64,000 nucleotides of DNA from CAYNNQ01 sp964398785 (GTDB taxonomy: Bacteria; Desulfobacterota; Desulfovibrionia; Desulfovibrionales; Desulfonatronovibrionaceae). How positions within the stretch are numbered: the first letter of the stretch is position 1; every line of letters begins with the position of its first letter. The stretch is taken from NCBI GenBank assembly GCA_964398785.1, contig CAYNNQ010000006.1, positions 1 through 64,000 on the forward strand. The letters run 5' to 3'. Under the pieces are notes generated by a model, which made no database searches, was not told the origin of the DNA, and worked only from the letters and a program-made list of their open reading frames with translations. Below are positions 52,822-62,206 of this stretch, piece after piece. Both the position numbers and the translations under genes were made by a program.

Positions 52822-54258
52822 CTACAAGATGGGGGAAAGCAACGCTGAGGAGCGAACCGCGAATTTGAAAGCGAAGGAACTCTCGGTATATTCCTGCAGG
52901 GTTACTTTCCGGGAATGAGAAAAGTCTTGGCCGAGCATTCTTTCCACTTGCCCTATAAAGCTAGGAGAGTAATTCAAAAGAGTAAGTTCAAAATTTAAAT
53001 GAAAGGACCTATTGTCCAAATTGGCCGTACCCACTGCCGCGCAGGAGGAATCCATCAAAAAAACCTTTTGGTGCAAGAAACCGCACGTGTAGCGATATAG
53101 CTTAATGTTCGCGGGCAAGACGTCCGGATAAAATGCAAAAGAGGCCAAGTACAGGGAATAATGATCCGGCTTTTGCGGAAGGAGGATGCGCACATCCACT
53201 CCCCTGAGGGCAGCAAGTTTCAAAGCCCCGATGACCCGTTCGTCTGGGACAAAATAGGGACTGGCAATCCATATCCGCTCCCGGGCGTCATTTATGACCT
53301 GGGTGAACATCAAGCCACAGGTATCCAGGGTATCCGCAGGACCGGAAGCAATAAGCAGACTGTCTTCTTCTCCCTCACCAGACTTTTCAAACTCCCAATT
53401 CAATTCCGGGACCTCTTTCCTAGCCCAGTACCAATCTTCCACAAAGCTAAACTGCACCGCGTTAACCACTGGCCCCTGCAATTTAAGATGCGTATCTCTC
53501 CAGGTTCCAAAACGGGAATGCTCAGAGACATACTCATTACCCACGTTGTGCCCTCCAACAAAGGCCACTTTTCCGTCCACAACAACAATCTTGCGGTGAT
53601 TGCGAAAATTTATTTGGAACCGGTTTTTTCTGCCTCTGCTGGAATGGAAGGCAGAGACGAAAAGTCCTGGATGGTTCAATTCCCGGAGATAACTCCGGGG
53701 CAACTGGTGACTGCCGATCTCGTCATATAATAAAAATATGCGCACCCCTTCTTTTGCCTTGCGCAGGAGGCGGTCCTGCATTTCCCTGCCCAGATCATCG
53801 TCGCGGATAATAAAGAACTGGATCAAGATATAGGTAGTTGCGCTATCGATTGCGGAAAATATAGAAGCAAACGTATCCCGGCCATTTATAAGCAACTCAC
53901 TCTTATTATAACGTAATACGGGGAAATCCGCCAACTTCGTCAAAGCGCTCTGGGCCACGGTAAGATCAGTTTGCACACAACCGCTCTGTACCGCTTCAAT
54001 ACGCAGGTTCTCCACCCGGGGGCGTATGGCCTTGTCCGTGGAGCCACGCAAAAGGACGTAACCATGGAATTTGCTCCGGCCAAAAACCACATACACGGGT
54101 ATGGCCAGCCAAGGAAAAGTTACCAGCGATATGGCCCAAGCAATCGCGGCCTGCGGGCTTTTGGTCTTCATCACTGCGTGTATCGCGGCAATTACTCCCA
54201 CCCCTTCCACGAAAGGAAATAAAAAAGTAAACAGGGCAAGGATCTCTTTGGCCAGCAT
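52822..54258 (-). CDS. cls: Cardiolipin synthase (phospholipase D family)
   Basis: Cls joins two phosphatidylglycerols into cardiolipin at the inner membrane. Two N-terminal membrane segments precede two HKD motifs, HRKIVVVDGKVAFVGGHNVG and HQKVFLMDSSCAAVGTANLD, each with the catalytic HxK and downstream D/N. At 478 residues it has standard ClsA length. AGGGGTG precedes the ATG. It is monocistronic on the minus strand, 46 bp downstream of cbiH. Confidence 0.95.
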   Translation of the reverse strand: MLAKEILALFTFLFPFVEGVGVIAAIHAVMKTKSPQAAIAWAISLVTFPWLAIPVYVVFGRSKFHGYVLLRGSTDKAIRPRVENLRIEAVQSGCVQTDLTVAQSALTKLADFPVLRYNKSELLINGRDTFASIFSAIDSATTYILIQFFIIRDDDLGREMQDRLLRKAKEGVRIFLLYDEIGSHQLPRSYLRELNHPGLFVSAFHSSRGRKNRFQINFRNHRKIVVVDGKVAFVGGHNVGNEYVSEHSRFGTWRDTHLKLQGPVVNAVQFSFVEDWYWARKEVPELNWEFEKSGEGEEDSLLIASGPADTLDTCGLMFTQVINDARERIWIASPYFVPDERVIGALKLAALRGVDVRILLPQKPDHYSLYLASFAFYPDVLPANIKLYRYTCGFLHQKVFLMDSSCAAVGTANLDNRSFHLNFELTLLNYSPSFIGQVERMLGQDFSHSRKVTLQEYTESSFAFKFAVRSSALLSPIL

Positions 54259-54304
54259 AATACACCCCTAAATTGCAAAATATATGGACTTGCCTGCGCC
54301 CGAT

Positions 54305-55081
54305 CTAGTCCCCTTCTTCCTCGACTCCGTAATATCCACGCGGGGTAATCAGCCATTTGCTGAATAATTTGGTATCCGAGTTCCCGATTATGACACAGGA
54401 ACGCATGTTCACCTCATGCACCGGGAAATCATGCAAGGTACTAAGGATCATCCCCTCGGAAGGCAGGGAAACATCTGTGCCTATCGCCACCGGGGAATCT
54501 TTCCCTCGATGCCGAAGGAAAATCTCCCGGGCACGGGACAGTTGCCAACTCCGCTTGTGGCTTTTGGGATTAAAAAGGGCACAGACCATATCCGCAGCTG
54601 CCACTGCATGCAGTCGGCTTTCTATTTTTTCCCAGGAAACCAGTATGTCACTCAGACTGATCACGGCATGGTCGAGCATCAAAGGTGCGCCCACCTTGGC
54701 TGCAAGAGCCTGGCTAGCGCTTACACCGGGGATTATCTCCACTTCCGGGCTGATTTTCTCATTTTCCAGCATCTCCAGGGCCAGTCCGGCCATGCCGTAA
54801 ATCCCCGCATCCCCGGAAGAAACCAGGGAAACCACCTCTCCGGAGGTGGCCCGACGTACCGCATCTGCACACCGTTCCTTCTCCCGGCTCATACCCGAAG
54901 AGACTATATTTTTGTCCGAAACCAGGTCCCGTATATGCTCAATATAACGGGGGTATCCGACAACCGTGGAACTCAGCTCTATGGCCCGCTCCGCCCGCCG
55001 GGTACGGTCCAATGAATCCCCCGGTCCTACTCCGACCACATAAAGTTTTCCCGGGCTAAGGCAACGCTCGCTTGCGGCCAT
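54305..55081 (-). CDS. cbiH: Cobalt-precorrin-3B C17-methyltransferase
   Basis: CbiH methylates C17 and contracts the corrin ring. LYVVGVGPGDSLDRT is the SAM-methyltransferase start, with SLVSSGDAGIYGMAGLALEM and IPGVSASQALAAKVGAPL as further TP-methylase blocks and an ending VIIGNSDTK that is typical. GAGAGG precedes the ATG at 55081, which gives a 55-bp overlap with cbiG. It is the last gene of the cbi operon. Confidence 0.94.
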   Translation of the reverse strand: MAASERCLSPGKLYVVGVGPGDSLDRTRRAERAIELSSTVVGYPRYIEHIRDLVSDKNIVSSGMSREKERCADAVRRATSGEVVSLVSSGDAGIYGMAGLALEMLENEKISPEVEIIPGVSASQALAAKVGAPLMLDHAVISLSDILVSWEKIESRLHAVAAADMVCALFNPKSHKRSWQLSRAREIFLRHRGKDSPVAIGTDVSLPSEGMILSTLHDFPVHEVNMRSCVIIGNSDTKLFSKWLITPRGYYGVEEEGD

Positions 55082-55809
55082 AATTCCCTCTCGCCAATCA
55101 GTTCCGCCCCATGTCCGGCCAAAATAGCAGCCGGCTCGGCTACACCCGGCAAGCCCACTTTTTCCCGGACTAGAGCCCTATCTATAAACAATGCCTCTTT
55201 ACGCCGAATCTCGGAGTCCGGCACCACATACAAAGGGAGATCCAAATCCTCGGAGACGCGCTTGATACCGGGCTCATCAGACTTGCATCCGGCAGTAGCC
55301 AAGACACGCACCCTTTCCAGAGGCAACTCCTTTTTTTCCAAGGAGGCCATGATGCACTCCCGGATATATACCGCATCCGTTCCTTTACGGCACCCCACCC
55401 CAAGCACAATATCTTTTAACGCCTCTGTTGCGGTACTGACAACGGGAACCGCCCCCAACACGCTGGCCGCAAAACAAGCCAGCCTGTTGGCTCCGCCTTC
55501 GTGCCCGCAAAGCAGGCTGACCGCAAAGCGCCCACCCGCATCTATCTGAACCACAGCAGGGTCCTTCTTCTTGTCCCGGACAAAACCGGATAAAACCCTT
55601 ACGAGCACTCCGGCCGGGGCAAAATATATCAGTGCGCGGAACCTGCTAAACAGAGCCGAAGTAACCTCGAAGAGTGAAGAAAATCCCTCTTCCCCGGGAC
55701 CCGGGTGGGAATTTTGGTGGACAAAGACCTTTGCTTCGGGCAGGTAAGCCTTTAGGCTCCTAGCCATGCATAGCCCGGTATCCGAAAGGGTGACAAGGGC
55801 AGTGTTCAT
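55027..55809 (-). CDS. cbiG: Cobalt-precorrin-5A hydrolase
   Basis: CbiG opens the delta-lactone and releases acetaldehyde during ring contraction. The N-terminal half includes LIYFAPAGVLVRVLSGFVRD, DAGGRFAVSLLCGHEGGANR and the C-terminal half GVGCRKGTDAVYIRECI and ATAGCKSDEPGI, all diagnostic. It overlaps cbiE by four bases. Confidence 0.95.
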   Translation of the reverse strand: MNTALVTLSDTGLCMARSLKAYLPEAKVFVHQNSHPGPGEEGFSSLFEVTSALFSRFRALIYFAPAGVLVRVLSGFVRDKKKDPAVVQIDAGGRFAVSLLCGHEGGANRLACFAASVLGAVPVVSTATEALKDIVLGVGCRKGTDAVYIRECIMASLEKKELPLERVRVLATAGCKSDEPGIKRVSEDLDLPLYVVPDSEIRRKEALFIDRALVREKVGLPGVAEPAAILAGHGAELIGERELWPQASVALARENFMWSE

Positions 55810-56435
55810 TTTTTCTCCAACACCAACAGCTCACTTGCCCCAGCCTGGAGATGCAGCCCTTGCACTTCGCGGATTTGTATCACTTCTTCCCCGGGCAACC
55901 CCAGATCACGGCATAAAGTACAAACAAATTCGGTGCCGAGGATTTCCCAATGGGTTATCAGCCAGGAAAGGTCACTGCCCAAAAGGATAAACGCATTCTT
56001 GCTGTCCAGGACTTCGTCCAGATCCGGACCACTCCGCCCGTGGAGACTGAATACCGAGATCTCCGTCCAGGCTAATCCCAGTCGAGCCGCAGCCAATTGC
56101 ACTGAACTGATGCCGGGGATAATCCGGCAACGTTTTTTTCCCATTGATTCTTGCACCAGCCCGGCCAAGCTGAAACATCCCGGGTCTCCACTGACCAACA
56201 CACCCACGCGCTCTTGTTCGGCCCGGGCAACTATCTCTTTGACGACTTTTTGAAAGTCACCCCCTATTTCCCTCTTTTCCCCCCCCAAATCCGCGAACAT
56301 GGCCAGTAGCCTCCCGGAGCCGAAAAGTACCCGGCAGGTTGCGGCGGCCCGCATGGCGGCAGGCAGAAGATAATCCGGATTGCCCGGGCCACAGCCGATT
56401 ATAGTCACATTGGCCGAACTGTCATTTTCGGGCAC
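55806..56435 (-). CDS. cbiE: Cobalt-precorrin-7 C5-methyltransferase
   Basis: The 209-residue TP-methylase begins VTIIGCGPGNPDYLLPAA and has VLVSGDPGCFSLAGLV and IPGISSVQLAAARLGLAW, as in CbiE. It starts at a GTG (56435) after AAGGAG, overlapping cbiD by 14 bp. The fused or adjacent CbiT (C15-methyltransferase/decarboxylase) is not in the window. Confidence 0.92.
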   Translation of the reverse strand: MPENDSSANVTIIGCGPGNPDYLLPAAMRAAATCRVLFGSGRLLAMFADLGGEKREIGGDFQKVVKEIVARAEQERVGVLVSGDPGCFSLAGLVQESMGKKRCRIIPGISSVQLAAARLGLAWTEISVFSLHGRSGPDLDEVLDSKNAFILLGSDLSWLITHWEILGTEFVCTLCRDLGLPGEEVIQIREVQGLHLQAGASELLVLEKK

Positions 56436-57456
56436 GTCCCAACTCCTTACCGCTTAAATCCACAATATTTACCTCCAGCACCCTGCCCGAAGACATTCCC
56501 TGCACCCGCATCAAGACATCTGCGGCCAGTAGGGGAAAAACAGCCCGGCTTTCTTTATCGCTTAGCTCCTCCAGTCCCCCCTGAACCGTACGGACCTCCT
56601 TTCCCGGCAGCCGTCCCAATACAGTATACATCTTTTCCGCCAAAACCGGCAAAGCAGATGCGGAGTTGCTACTGTGGGTATTAAAATCCCCGCCCGCTAG
56701 CTTCAAAATTTTGCCCGGGTGCCCAAGAAGCACCGCCCTTGCAATACCTTCGCGGGGGAGGCTTTTCAGGGCAAAGGCCCATTCATTGCCTACTTCCACA
56801 ATCTGCTGCGGGTCAAAACCGTGTTTTGCAGCCGCTCGCCGGCCAATATTCCCGGGGACCAAAACGATATCCGGGAACCCGGCGGCCAGGGCCTGAGACA
56901 AACTCAAGCGCACCGTCTCCCGCATTGCGGACAGGGAAAAAGGCCGGACCCTTCCGGTAGTGCCCAAGATCGAGATCCCCCCTACTATGCCCAATCTTGG
57001 ATTGAATGTCCGCGCAGCCACTTCCCTACCGCGGGGAACCAGTATCCGCACCTGTACACAGCCGTTTGTTGCCTGATTCGCCGCCTGTTCAATCATGTCC
57101 GCCGGCACGGGATTGATGGCCGCTTTTCCCGGCGAGACGGCCAGACCGGGTCGCGTGACTATCCCCACGCCGGGACCGGCAACTAGGGCAAAAGCTTCGG
57201 CCGGACGTACTCCGGCTCCGATACGCAACCCATGGGTCGCATCAGGGTCATCTCCGGCATTTTTGAATACATAGGCCCGGTATTCCCCGTTGCGTCGGGA
57301 CAGATTATACACCCTGAATTGTGCACTGCCTCCTCCGGGCAAATCAACCGCTACCCTGCCGATATCCTCTTCTCCCTCCATCCAAAGACAAGCGGCCTTT
57401 ACAGCGGCAGCGGCACATGTACCCGTGGAATGGCCAGCTTTCAGTCCTTTCGCCAT
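56422..57456 (-). CDS. cbiD: Cobalt-precorrin-5B C1-methyltransferase
   Basis: CbiD performs the oxygen-independent C1 methylation. GHSTGTCAAAAVKAACLW at residue 8 is the hallmark, followed by KNAGDDPDATHGLRIGAGV and VGGISILGTTGRVRPFS. The 344 residues are normal. It overlaps cbiL by 16 bp and cbiE by 14 bp. Confidence 0.96.
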   Translation of the reverse strand: MAKGLKAGHSTGTCAAAAVKAACLWMEGEEDIGRVAVDLPGGGSAQFRVYNLSRRNGEYRAYVFKNAGDDPDATHGLRIGAGVRPAEAFALVAGPGVGIVTRPGLAVSPGKAAINPVPADMIEQAANQATNGCVQVRILVPRGREVAARTFNPRLGIVGGISILGTTGRVRPFSLSAMRETVRLSLSQALAAGFPDIVLVPGNIGRRAAAKHGFDPQQIVEVGNEWAFALKSLPREGIARAVLLGHPGKILKLAGGDFNTHSSNSASALPVLAEKMYTVLGRLPGKEVRTVQGGLEELSDKESRAVFPLLAADVLMRVQGMSSGRVLEVNIVDLSGKELGRARK

Positions 57457-58196
57457 TTCCTACGCCGCACATGAACGATTATACTTGCCAGGTAGCCGGG
57501 CAATTCTCCCTGATACCCCTCCATATCCCGGCAAATGAATTCCTTATGCTGTTCCGCATAGCAAACCAGGGAGGCATCCTGTACCACACCTTCCTCCTCG
57601 AGCACCATCCGAATCTTTTCCAGATTGTGTCCGGCCTTGTATAATATAAGCGTCTCGCAGCACTCCAGCGCTGAGCGGACCTGTTCCTCCTCGGTGCCGG
57701 GCATGAGGAGCATTCGATCCTCCTGTACGGCAAGCGCTTTCTTCAGGCGGGCCGAAACCGCCTGAAAAGCGGCAATCCCGGGAACAACATGGATATTCCC
57801 CGCCGGGAGCCTTCTTTGCATTTCCTCCAAGAAATAACAGCTGGTACTGTAAAGGAGGGGATCCCCCAATGTAATTTGGGCCACTGCATATTTATTTTCC
57901 AGATAGTTATGGGCCTGTTCGGCCATGTCCCCCCAGAAGGCCCGAGTTTTTATTTCATCGCGACGCATGGGGTATACTGCCTCAATAATCTTTTGTCCCT
58001 TTATCCAGGGGGATATGGAGGCCAGGGCCATCCCCTGTCCAGATCGGGAAGAGCGGGGGCAGATCAAGACATCGGAATTTTTTACAATATGTGCGGCACG
58101 GAGTGTCAGTAGATCCGGGGATCCCGGGCCAACACCCACGGCATAGAGATGACCGGGGTACGGCCCCCGTATGTCAAGCCCTTCCAGTTCAGTCAT
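57441..58196 (-). CDS. cbiL: Cobalt-precorrin-2 C20-methyltransferase
   Basis: LYAVGVGPGSPDLLTLRAAHIVKNSDVLICP is characteristic of CbiL/CobI, as are ITLGDPLLYSTSCYFLEEM and VPGIAAFQAVSARLKKAL. CbiL uses SAM to methylate C20. GGGGGAAAAAA precedes the ATG, and it overlaps the cbiX-cbiC fusion by 8 bp. Confidence 0.93.
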   Translation of the reverse strand: MTELEGLDIRGPYPGHLYAVGVGPGSPDLLTLRAAHIVKNSDVLICPRSSRSGQGMALASISPWIKGQKIIEAVYPMRRDEIKTRAFWGDMAEQAHNYLENKYAVAQITLGDPLLYSTSCYFLEEMQRRLPAGNIHVVPGIAAFQAVSARLKKALAVQEDRMLLMPGTEEEQVRSALECCETLILYKAGHNLEKIRMVLEEEGVVQDASLVCYAEQHKEFICRDMEGYQGELPGYLASIIVHVRRRKWRKD

Positions 58197-59151
58197 TTTT
58201 TTCCCCCAAAATGGCCAGGGCGTTAAAAGCCGCAGAAGCGGCCGGTGAACCTCCTTTGGGGCCCGAGTTGGTTATGCAGTCGAGCCCACTGTACCAGAGG
58301 GCCTCCTTGGACTGCGCAGCCCCCACAAAGCCCACCGGCAGGCCTATAACCAAAGCGGGAGAGATCCCGGTTTCGGCATGGAGATCAAGAAGAGACCAGA
58401 GGGAGGTGGGAGAATTGCCCACAACCAAAACAGAGCCGTGCAAGGAAGAAAAAGCAGTTTGCACACCCTGGGCGGCCCGGGTAGTTGCAGGGGAGACATC
58501 CCCTTGAACCTGGTCCAAAAGACAACGCACATTGTCCGCCCGGGTCATGCCGGCCGCCAGCATACGCACATCGCAGTATACCGGGGCCTTGGATTGCAGT
58601 GCGCTCACCCCCTTCTCCAGAGCCCCGGAGCTAAAACGTAATGCCTGCGCAAAAGAAAAATCTGCAGTGGCATGGATGACCCGCGAGGCGACCTCCCTTT
58701 TTTCTTCCCCCCAGCCCCTAAGATAATTACGGATAAACTCCAGACTGTTGAATTCGATGTCCTTCCCGGAACGGATGATCTCTCCCTGGAATATCTCCCA
58801 CAGACGTTCAAATACAAGCTCGTCCAGCATGGGATCATTTTCCAATGAAGATAATACCTCCCATTGCACTCTGGGGTATTTTTCCTGCAGGCTTTGCACA
58901 AGTTCGGGGATGTCACGGTGGACATGGATACCGTTAAACAGGAAATAGGGGAAAATTACCACCCTGGATACTCCGCGCGAATCCAGCTCCCGCGCTTTTT
59001 CCTCCAGCCCGGGAGAGCCTAGGGAAAAAAAGGCGGGCTCCACAAGGGCCGGCTCCAAGCGAGGACGCAATCTAGCGACCAATTGGGCAAGAGCCGAGGA
59101 AACTTCCTCGCGCCTGCTCCCGTGTCCGAGAATTATGAACGCCGTTTTCAT
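58189..59151 (-). CDS. cbiXC: Sirohydrochlorin cobaltochelatase / precorrin-8 methylmutase fusion (CbiX-CbiC)
   Basis: Residues 1-~125 are a short CbiX chelatase: FIILGHGSRREEVS holds the first metal-binding histidine and FPYFLFNGIHVHRDIP the second region. Residues ~130-320 are CbiC methylmutase: SRVIHATADFSFAQALRFS contains the catalytic histidine, with CDVRMLAAGM, VVGNSPTSLWSLLDL and GLPVGFVGAAQSKEAL. One protein thus combines the first (cobalt insertion) and the last ring-rearrangement step. It is the second gene of the operon, 3 bp after cbiA. Confidence 0.93.
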   Translation of the reverse strand: MKTAFIILGHGSRREEVSSALAQLVARLRPRLEPALVEPAFFSLGSPGLEEKARELDSRGVSRVVIFPYFLFNGIHVHRDIPELVQSLQEKYPRVQWEVLSSLENDPMLDELVFERLWEIFQGEIIRSGKDIEFNSLEFIRNYLRGWGEEKREVASRVIHATADFSFAQALRFSSGALEKGVSALQSKAPVYCDVRMLAAGMTRADNVRCLLDQVQGDVSPATTRAAQGVQTAFSSLHGSVLVVGNSPTSLWSLLDLHAETGISPALVIGLPVGFVGAAQSKEALWYSGLDCITNSGPKGGSPAASAAFNALAILGEKND

Positions 59152-59154
59152 GCA

Positions 59155-60495
59155 TCAATTCCCAAGGTATGAGACGATATGTTCAGCCGTTTCCCGGCAA
59201 TTTCCGAAATACAGATGGACATAACTGGCCAGGACATTATCTTGCAGGTACCCACAAACATCTACTTGCTCCCCCCGACTATTGCGGCCGTGATAAATAT
59301 TTTTCAGGGCGGTTCCACAAAAATCAATCCGCGAATAATGGAATTCGTGGCCGCGCAGGGCATGTCCCTTTTGCCCCAGAAGGCATTCCCGGGCAAGCTC
59401 CACCTCCCTGTATCCCAATGATTGTCTTCCCGGAAGCATGCTAAACTGCAAAGGGAGTACCGCGCACAGGGGATATTCCTTCCCATGTAGATCCCGGAGT
59501 TTTTCTCCCAGGTAGATCATTCCCCCGCATTCCGCATACACCTCTCCTCCACTGCGGGCAAATTGCCGGACATCCTCTATAAGTTTTACATTTTCCTGAA
59601 GGCGGGGAGCCCACAGCTCGGGATACCCTCCACCCAGATACAGGCCATCCACCCCCGAAGGCAGTCGGTCTCCCTGTAGCGGGGAAAAGGGAACTATCCG
59701 GACCCCGCATTCCTCCAGAATATCCAAATTGGCCCGGTAATAGAAATTAAAAGCCGCGTCTCGGGCCATGGCAATCACCGCTTTCTTCTCCTTCCGCCGC
59801 ACCCTTTTCCCGGAGAAAGACGTCCCGCCCGTATCCAAACTGACAATACGCTTTAAATCAAAAAAATCCCGCCCGGCCCGGCCGAATTCGCCAAAAAGAC
59901 GAGAACTCTTTTGTTCCCCTTCCGGGATAAGGCCCAAATGGCGTGATTCCAGGCGGGGCATAGCGTCCCGGGGGACCGCCCCCAGCAAAGGGGGGAGATG
60001 CGCATGATCCAGATACTTTTGCAAAAGATTCGCATGGCTTTTCGAGTTGCAACCATTGGCAATTACGCCGACAATAAACCTGCCCGCCGGGTTAAAATGG
60101 TAGAATCCGGAGACAATGGCGGCAAAACTCAGGGCCTTACCAGAAGAAGGGAGGAGCAAAATTACTGCACAATCCAGAACTTGGGCCAGTTCCGCAGACG
60201 ATCCCTGCATTCCGGAGGTCCCACCACCGTCATAATAGCCCATGACCCCCTCGATCAGGGCTATCCCGTTGGATCTACCCACTAGTTCCCGGATATGATC
60301 CGTAGAACACATCCAGGTATCCAGATTATAACACGGTCGGGCACTAACCGAACTCAAATGCATGGGATCCAGAAAATCCGGTCCAGCCTTGAATGCAGTA
60401 ACTGACCTGCCCTCTTCCTGGAGGGCTGCAGCCAAGGCCAGAGAAACACTGGTCTTTCCACCACCGCTGCCACTAGCAGCTATTAGTATGCTCAT
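59155..60495 (-). CDS. cbiA: Cobyrinate a,c-diamide synthase
   Basis: CbiA amidates the a and c side chains using ATP and glutamine. The N-terminal synthetase domain has IAASGSGGGKTSVSLALA and KAGPDFLDPMH; the C-terminal glutamine-amidotransferase domain has LYLGGGYPELWA, the nucleophile cysteine in VYAECGGMIYLG and the late histidine region LRGHEFHYSRI. AAAAGGGGAAG precedes the ATG. It heads the operon; I see no cobalamin riboswitch in the ~375-bp gap upstream. Confidence 0.95.
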   Translation of the reverse strand: MSILIAASGSGGGKTSVSLALAAALQEEGRSVTAFKAGPDFLDPMHLSSVSARPCYNLDTWMCSTDHIRELVGRSNGIALIEGVMGYYDGGGTSGMQGSSAELAQVLDCAVILLLPSSGKALSFAAIVSGFYHFNPAGRFIVGVIANGCNSKSHANLLQKYLDHAHLPPLLGAVPRDAMPRLESRHLGLIPEGEQKSSRLFGEFGRAGRDFFDLKRIVSLDTGGTSFSGKRVRRKEKKAVIAMARDAAFNFYYRANLDILEECGVRIVPFSPLQGDRLPSGVDGLYLGGGYPELWAPRLQENVKLIEDVRQFARSGGEVYAECGGMIYLGEKLRDLHGKEYPLCAVLPLQFSMLPGRQSLGYREVELARECLLGQKGHALRGHEFHYSRIDFCGTALKNIYHGRNSRGEQVDVCGYLQDNVLASYVHLYFGNCRETAEHIVSYLGN

Positions 60496-60871
60496 CTTCC
60501 CCTTTTACCCCTGGATTCAAAGAAAAAGTCGTTATTGTCACCCGCCCGGCCCCAAAAAGGATTCCATGAGTCCATACTGCTTTTCATGTATTTGGTCAAA
60601 ATTCTCATGCGAACCAACAATTTTTAGTAACACGAAGAAAGAAACAACTTCTATAAAATATTCAAAAACACTGGCCAAAAAATCTTTATAAATTCCTTCT
60701 CTTTGTTGCATGTACCAAACAAACATGGCATCATGGGTTAAAATTACTTAAGGGGAATTGTATTGAACTTTTTTAAGTTTATGTTTAAAAGACTAAAAAC
60801 GAGTTCAATACAAAATCCCATCCGCATTAATTACCGGCATACAACCACCAACTTCCCTAAGGAGGAGTTTT

Positions 60872-62179
60872 ATGGCTGAAGCAATCAAACTTGGGACAGA
60901 GCCAAAAACGACCTTCATGGACAAGGTTAAAGATATCTTGCCCGAAGAAGGACATTTGAATCTCTGCCTGACCTGCGGGGCCTGCTCTGCCGGGTGTCCC
61001 GCCTCCGGCATAGAGGAGATGGATCCCAGAAAATTCCTGCGCATGGCAGCTCTGGGGATGGACGAAGAAGTAACTTCCACTCCCTGGGTATGGTGTTGCA
61101 CCCAATGCAGGAGGTGTATCTATGCCTGCCCCATGAGCATCGACATCCCCAAGCTGGTTTACCAGGCCCGGGCAGCCTGGCCGAGAGAGGAAAGGCCCAA
61201 GGGGATTCTCGGATCGTGCGACATGGCCCTGAAAACCGATGGTAACAGCGCCATGGGCGCTTCCTCCGAGGACTTCAAGTTCGTTGTCGAAGACGTCCTG
61301 GAGGAGGTCAAGGAAGAACAACCGGGAATGGAGAACCTGCTCGCCCCGGTGGACAAGAAGGGTGCCAAATACATTGTAAACCAGAATTCCCGCGAGCCGG
61401 TCACCGAAGCCGAGGAACTGGTTCCCTTGTGGAAAGTTTTGAACACGGTCGGCGCGGACTGGACCTACGGCACTGTAGGATGGGCTGCGGAGAACTACTG
61501 CATGTTCCTTTCCGACACCGAAGGCTGGGAAAAAATCGTCCGCAACAAGGTCAAGGCCGCAGAAGATCTGGGGGTGGAAGTCTTTCTCAACACCGAGTGA
61601 GGACACGAATTGTACGCGCTCCTGGAAGGAATGCGCAAGTTCAATATCGAGCCCAATTTCCGGCTGGAAAGCATCATCACCCATTACGCCCGCTGGATCC
61701 GGGAAGGCCGCCTGCCGGTGGATCCGTCCTGGAACAAGGACATTGGGGCCAAATTCACGGTCCAGGACCCCTGCCAGCTGGTCCGCAAATGCTTCGGAGA
61801 CCCCGTGGCCGAGGATCTCCGGTTCGTGGTCAAGTCCGTGGTCGGTGAAGAGAACCTGGTGGACATGTACCCGAACAAGTCCAACAACTTCTGCTGCGGC
61901 GGCGGCGGCGGTTTCCTCCAGGCCACCGGCTTTGAGGAGCAGAGACGGAAATACGGCAAGGTCAAATTCGATCAGATAAAGGAAACCGGGGCCAATTACT
62001 GCATAACCCCCTGCCACAATTGCCATTCACAAATACTGGATTTGAATAAACACTATGGTGGGAACTATTATACAGTCCATCTGTGGAGCCTTATCTGCCT
62101 CTCTCTGGGTATTCTGGGCGAGAACGAACGTGAGTATCTGGGACCCGAATTGCAGGAAGTAGCAGTATACGGGGCTTAA
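60872..62179 (+). CDS. HdrD/DsrK/HmcF-like iron-sulfur oxidoreductase with in-frame UGA (putative selenoprotein)
   Basis: Read through one UGA at 61598-61600, this is a single 435-residue protein. The N-terminus carries two 4Fe-4S sites (CLTCGACSAGCP at ~32-43 and CCTQCRRCIYACP at ~80-93), as in HdrC. The C-terminus carries CCG-domain features: DPCQLVRKCFGD, NFCCGGGGGFLQ and TPCHNCHSQI. The UGA lies in NTE-UGA-GHELYALLEG, where relatives have a cysteine (ECGH). The frame stays open for 189 codons after it, and a SECIS-like hairpin follows. Such proteins pass electrons at thiol-disulfide or menaquinol-linked sites. AAGGAGGAG precedes the ATG. It is monocistronic. A plain stop with a separate gene from 61610 (TTG) is the alternative, but would split the CCG fold. 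Confidence 0.82.
61607..61642 (+). promoter_or_regulatory. Candidate bacterial SECIS hairpin
   Basis: Starting 6 nt after the UGA, GAA-TTG...CGCG.TCC pairs with GGA.TGCG-CAA.TTC around the loop TGGAA. Two guanines fall in the apical loop 24-25 nt after the UGA, within the range needed for SelB binding. The stem has bulges and one mismatch. Confidence 0.55.
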
Positions 62180-62206
62180 AAAACCCTTTACCATCCAAAC
62201 AGTTGC

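Noticed and set aside
60496..60871. A cobalamin riboswitch upstream of cbiA
   Set aside because: I looked for the B12-box (GCCACTG-type) on both strands and found none.
60857..62026. A 389-codon frame on the minus strand opposite the Fe-S oxidoreductase
   Set aside because: It has no recognisable motifs, and the plus strand holds conserved cysteine motifs; it is a GC-driven antisense frame. It also shows that long open frames alone are not evidence here.
61610..62179. A separate gene starting at TTG 61610 after the UGA
   Set aside because: There is no ribosome site, it is in the same frame as the upstream part, and it would begin in the middle of a CCG domain. Kept only as the alternative to selenocysteine read-through.
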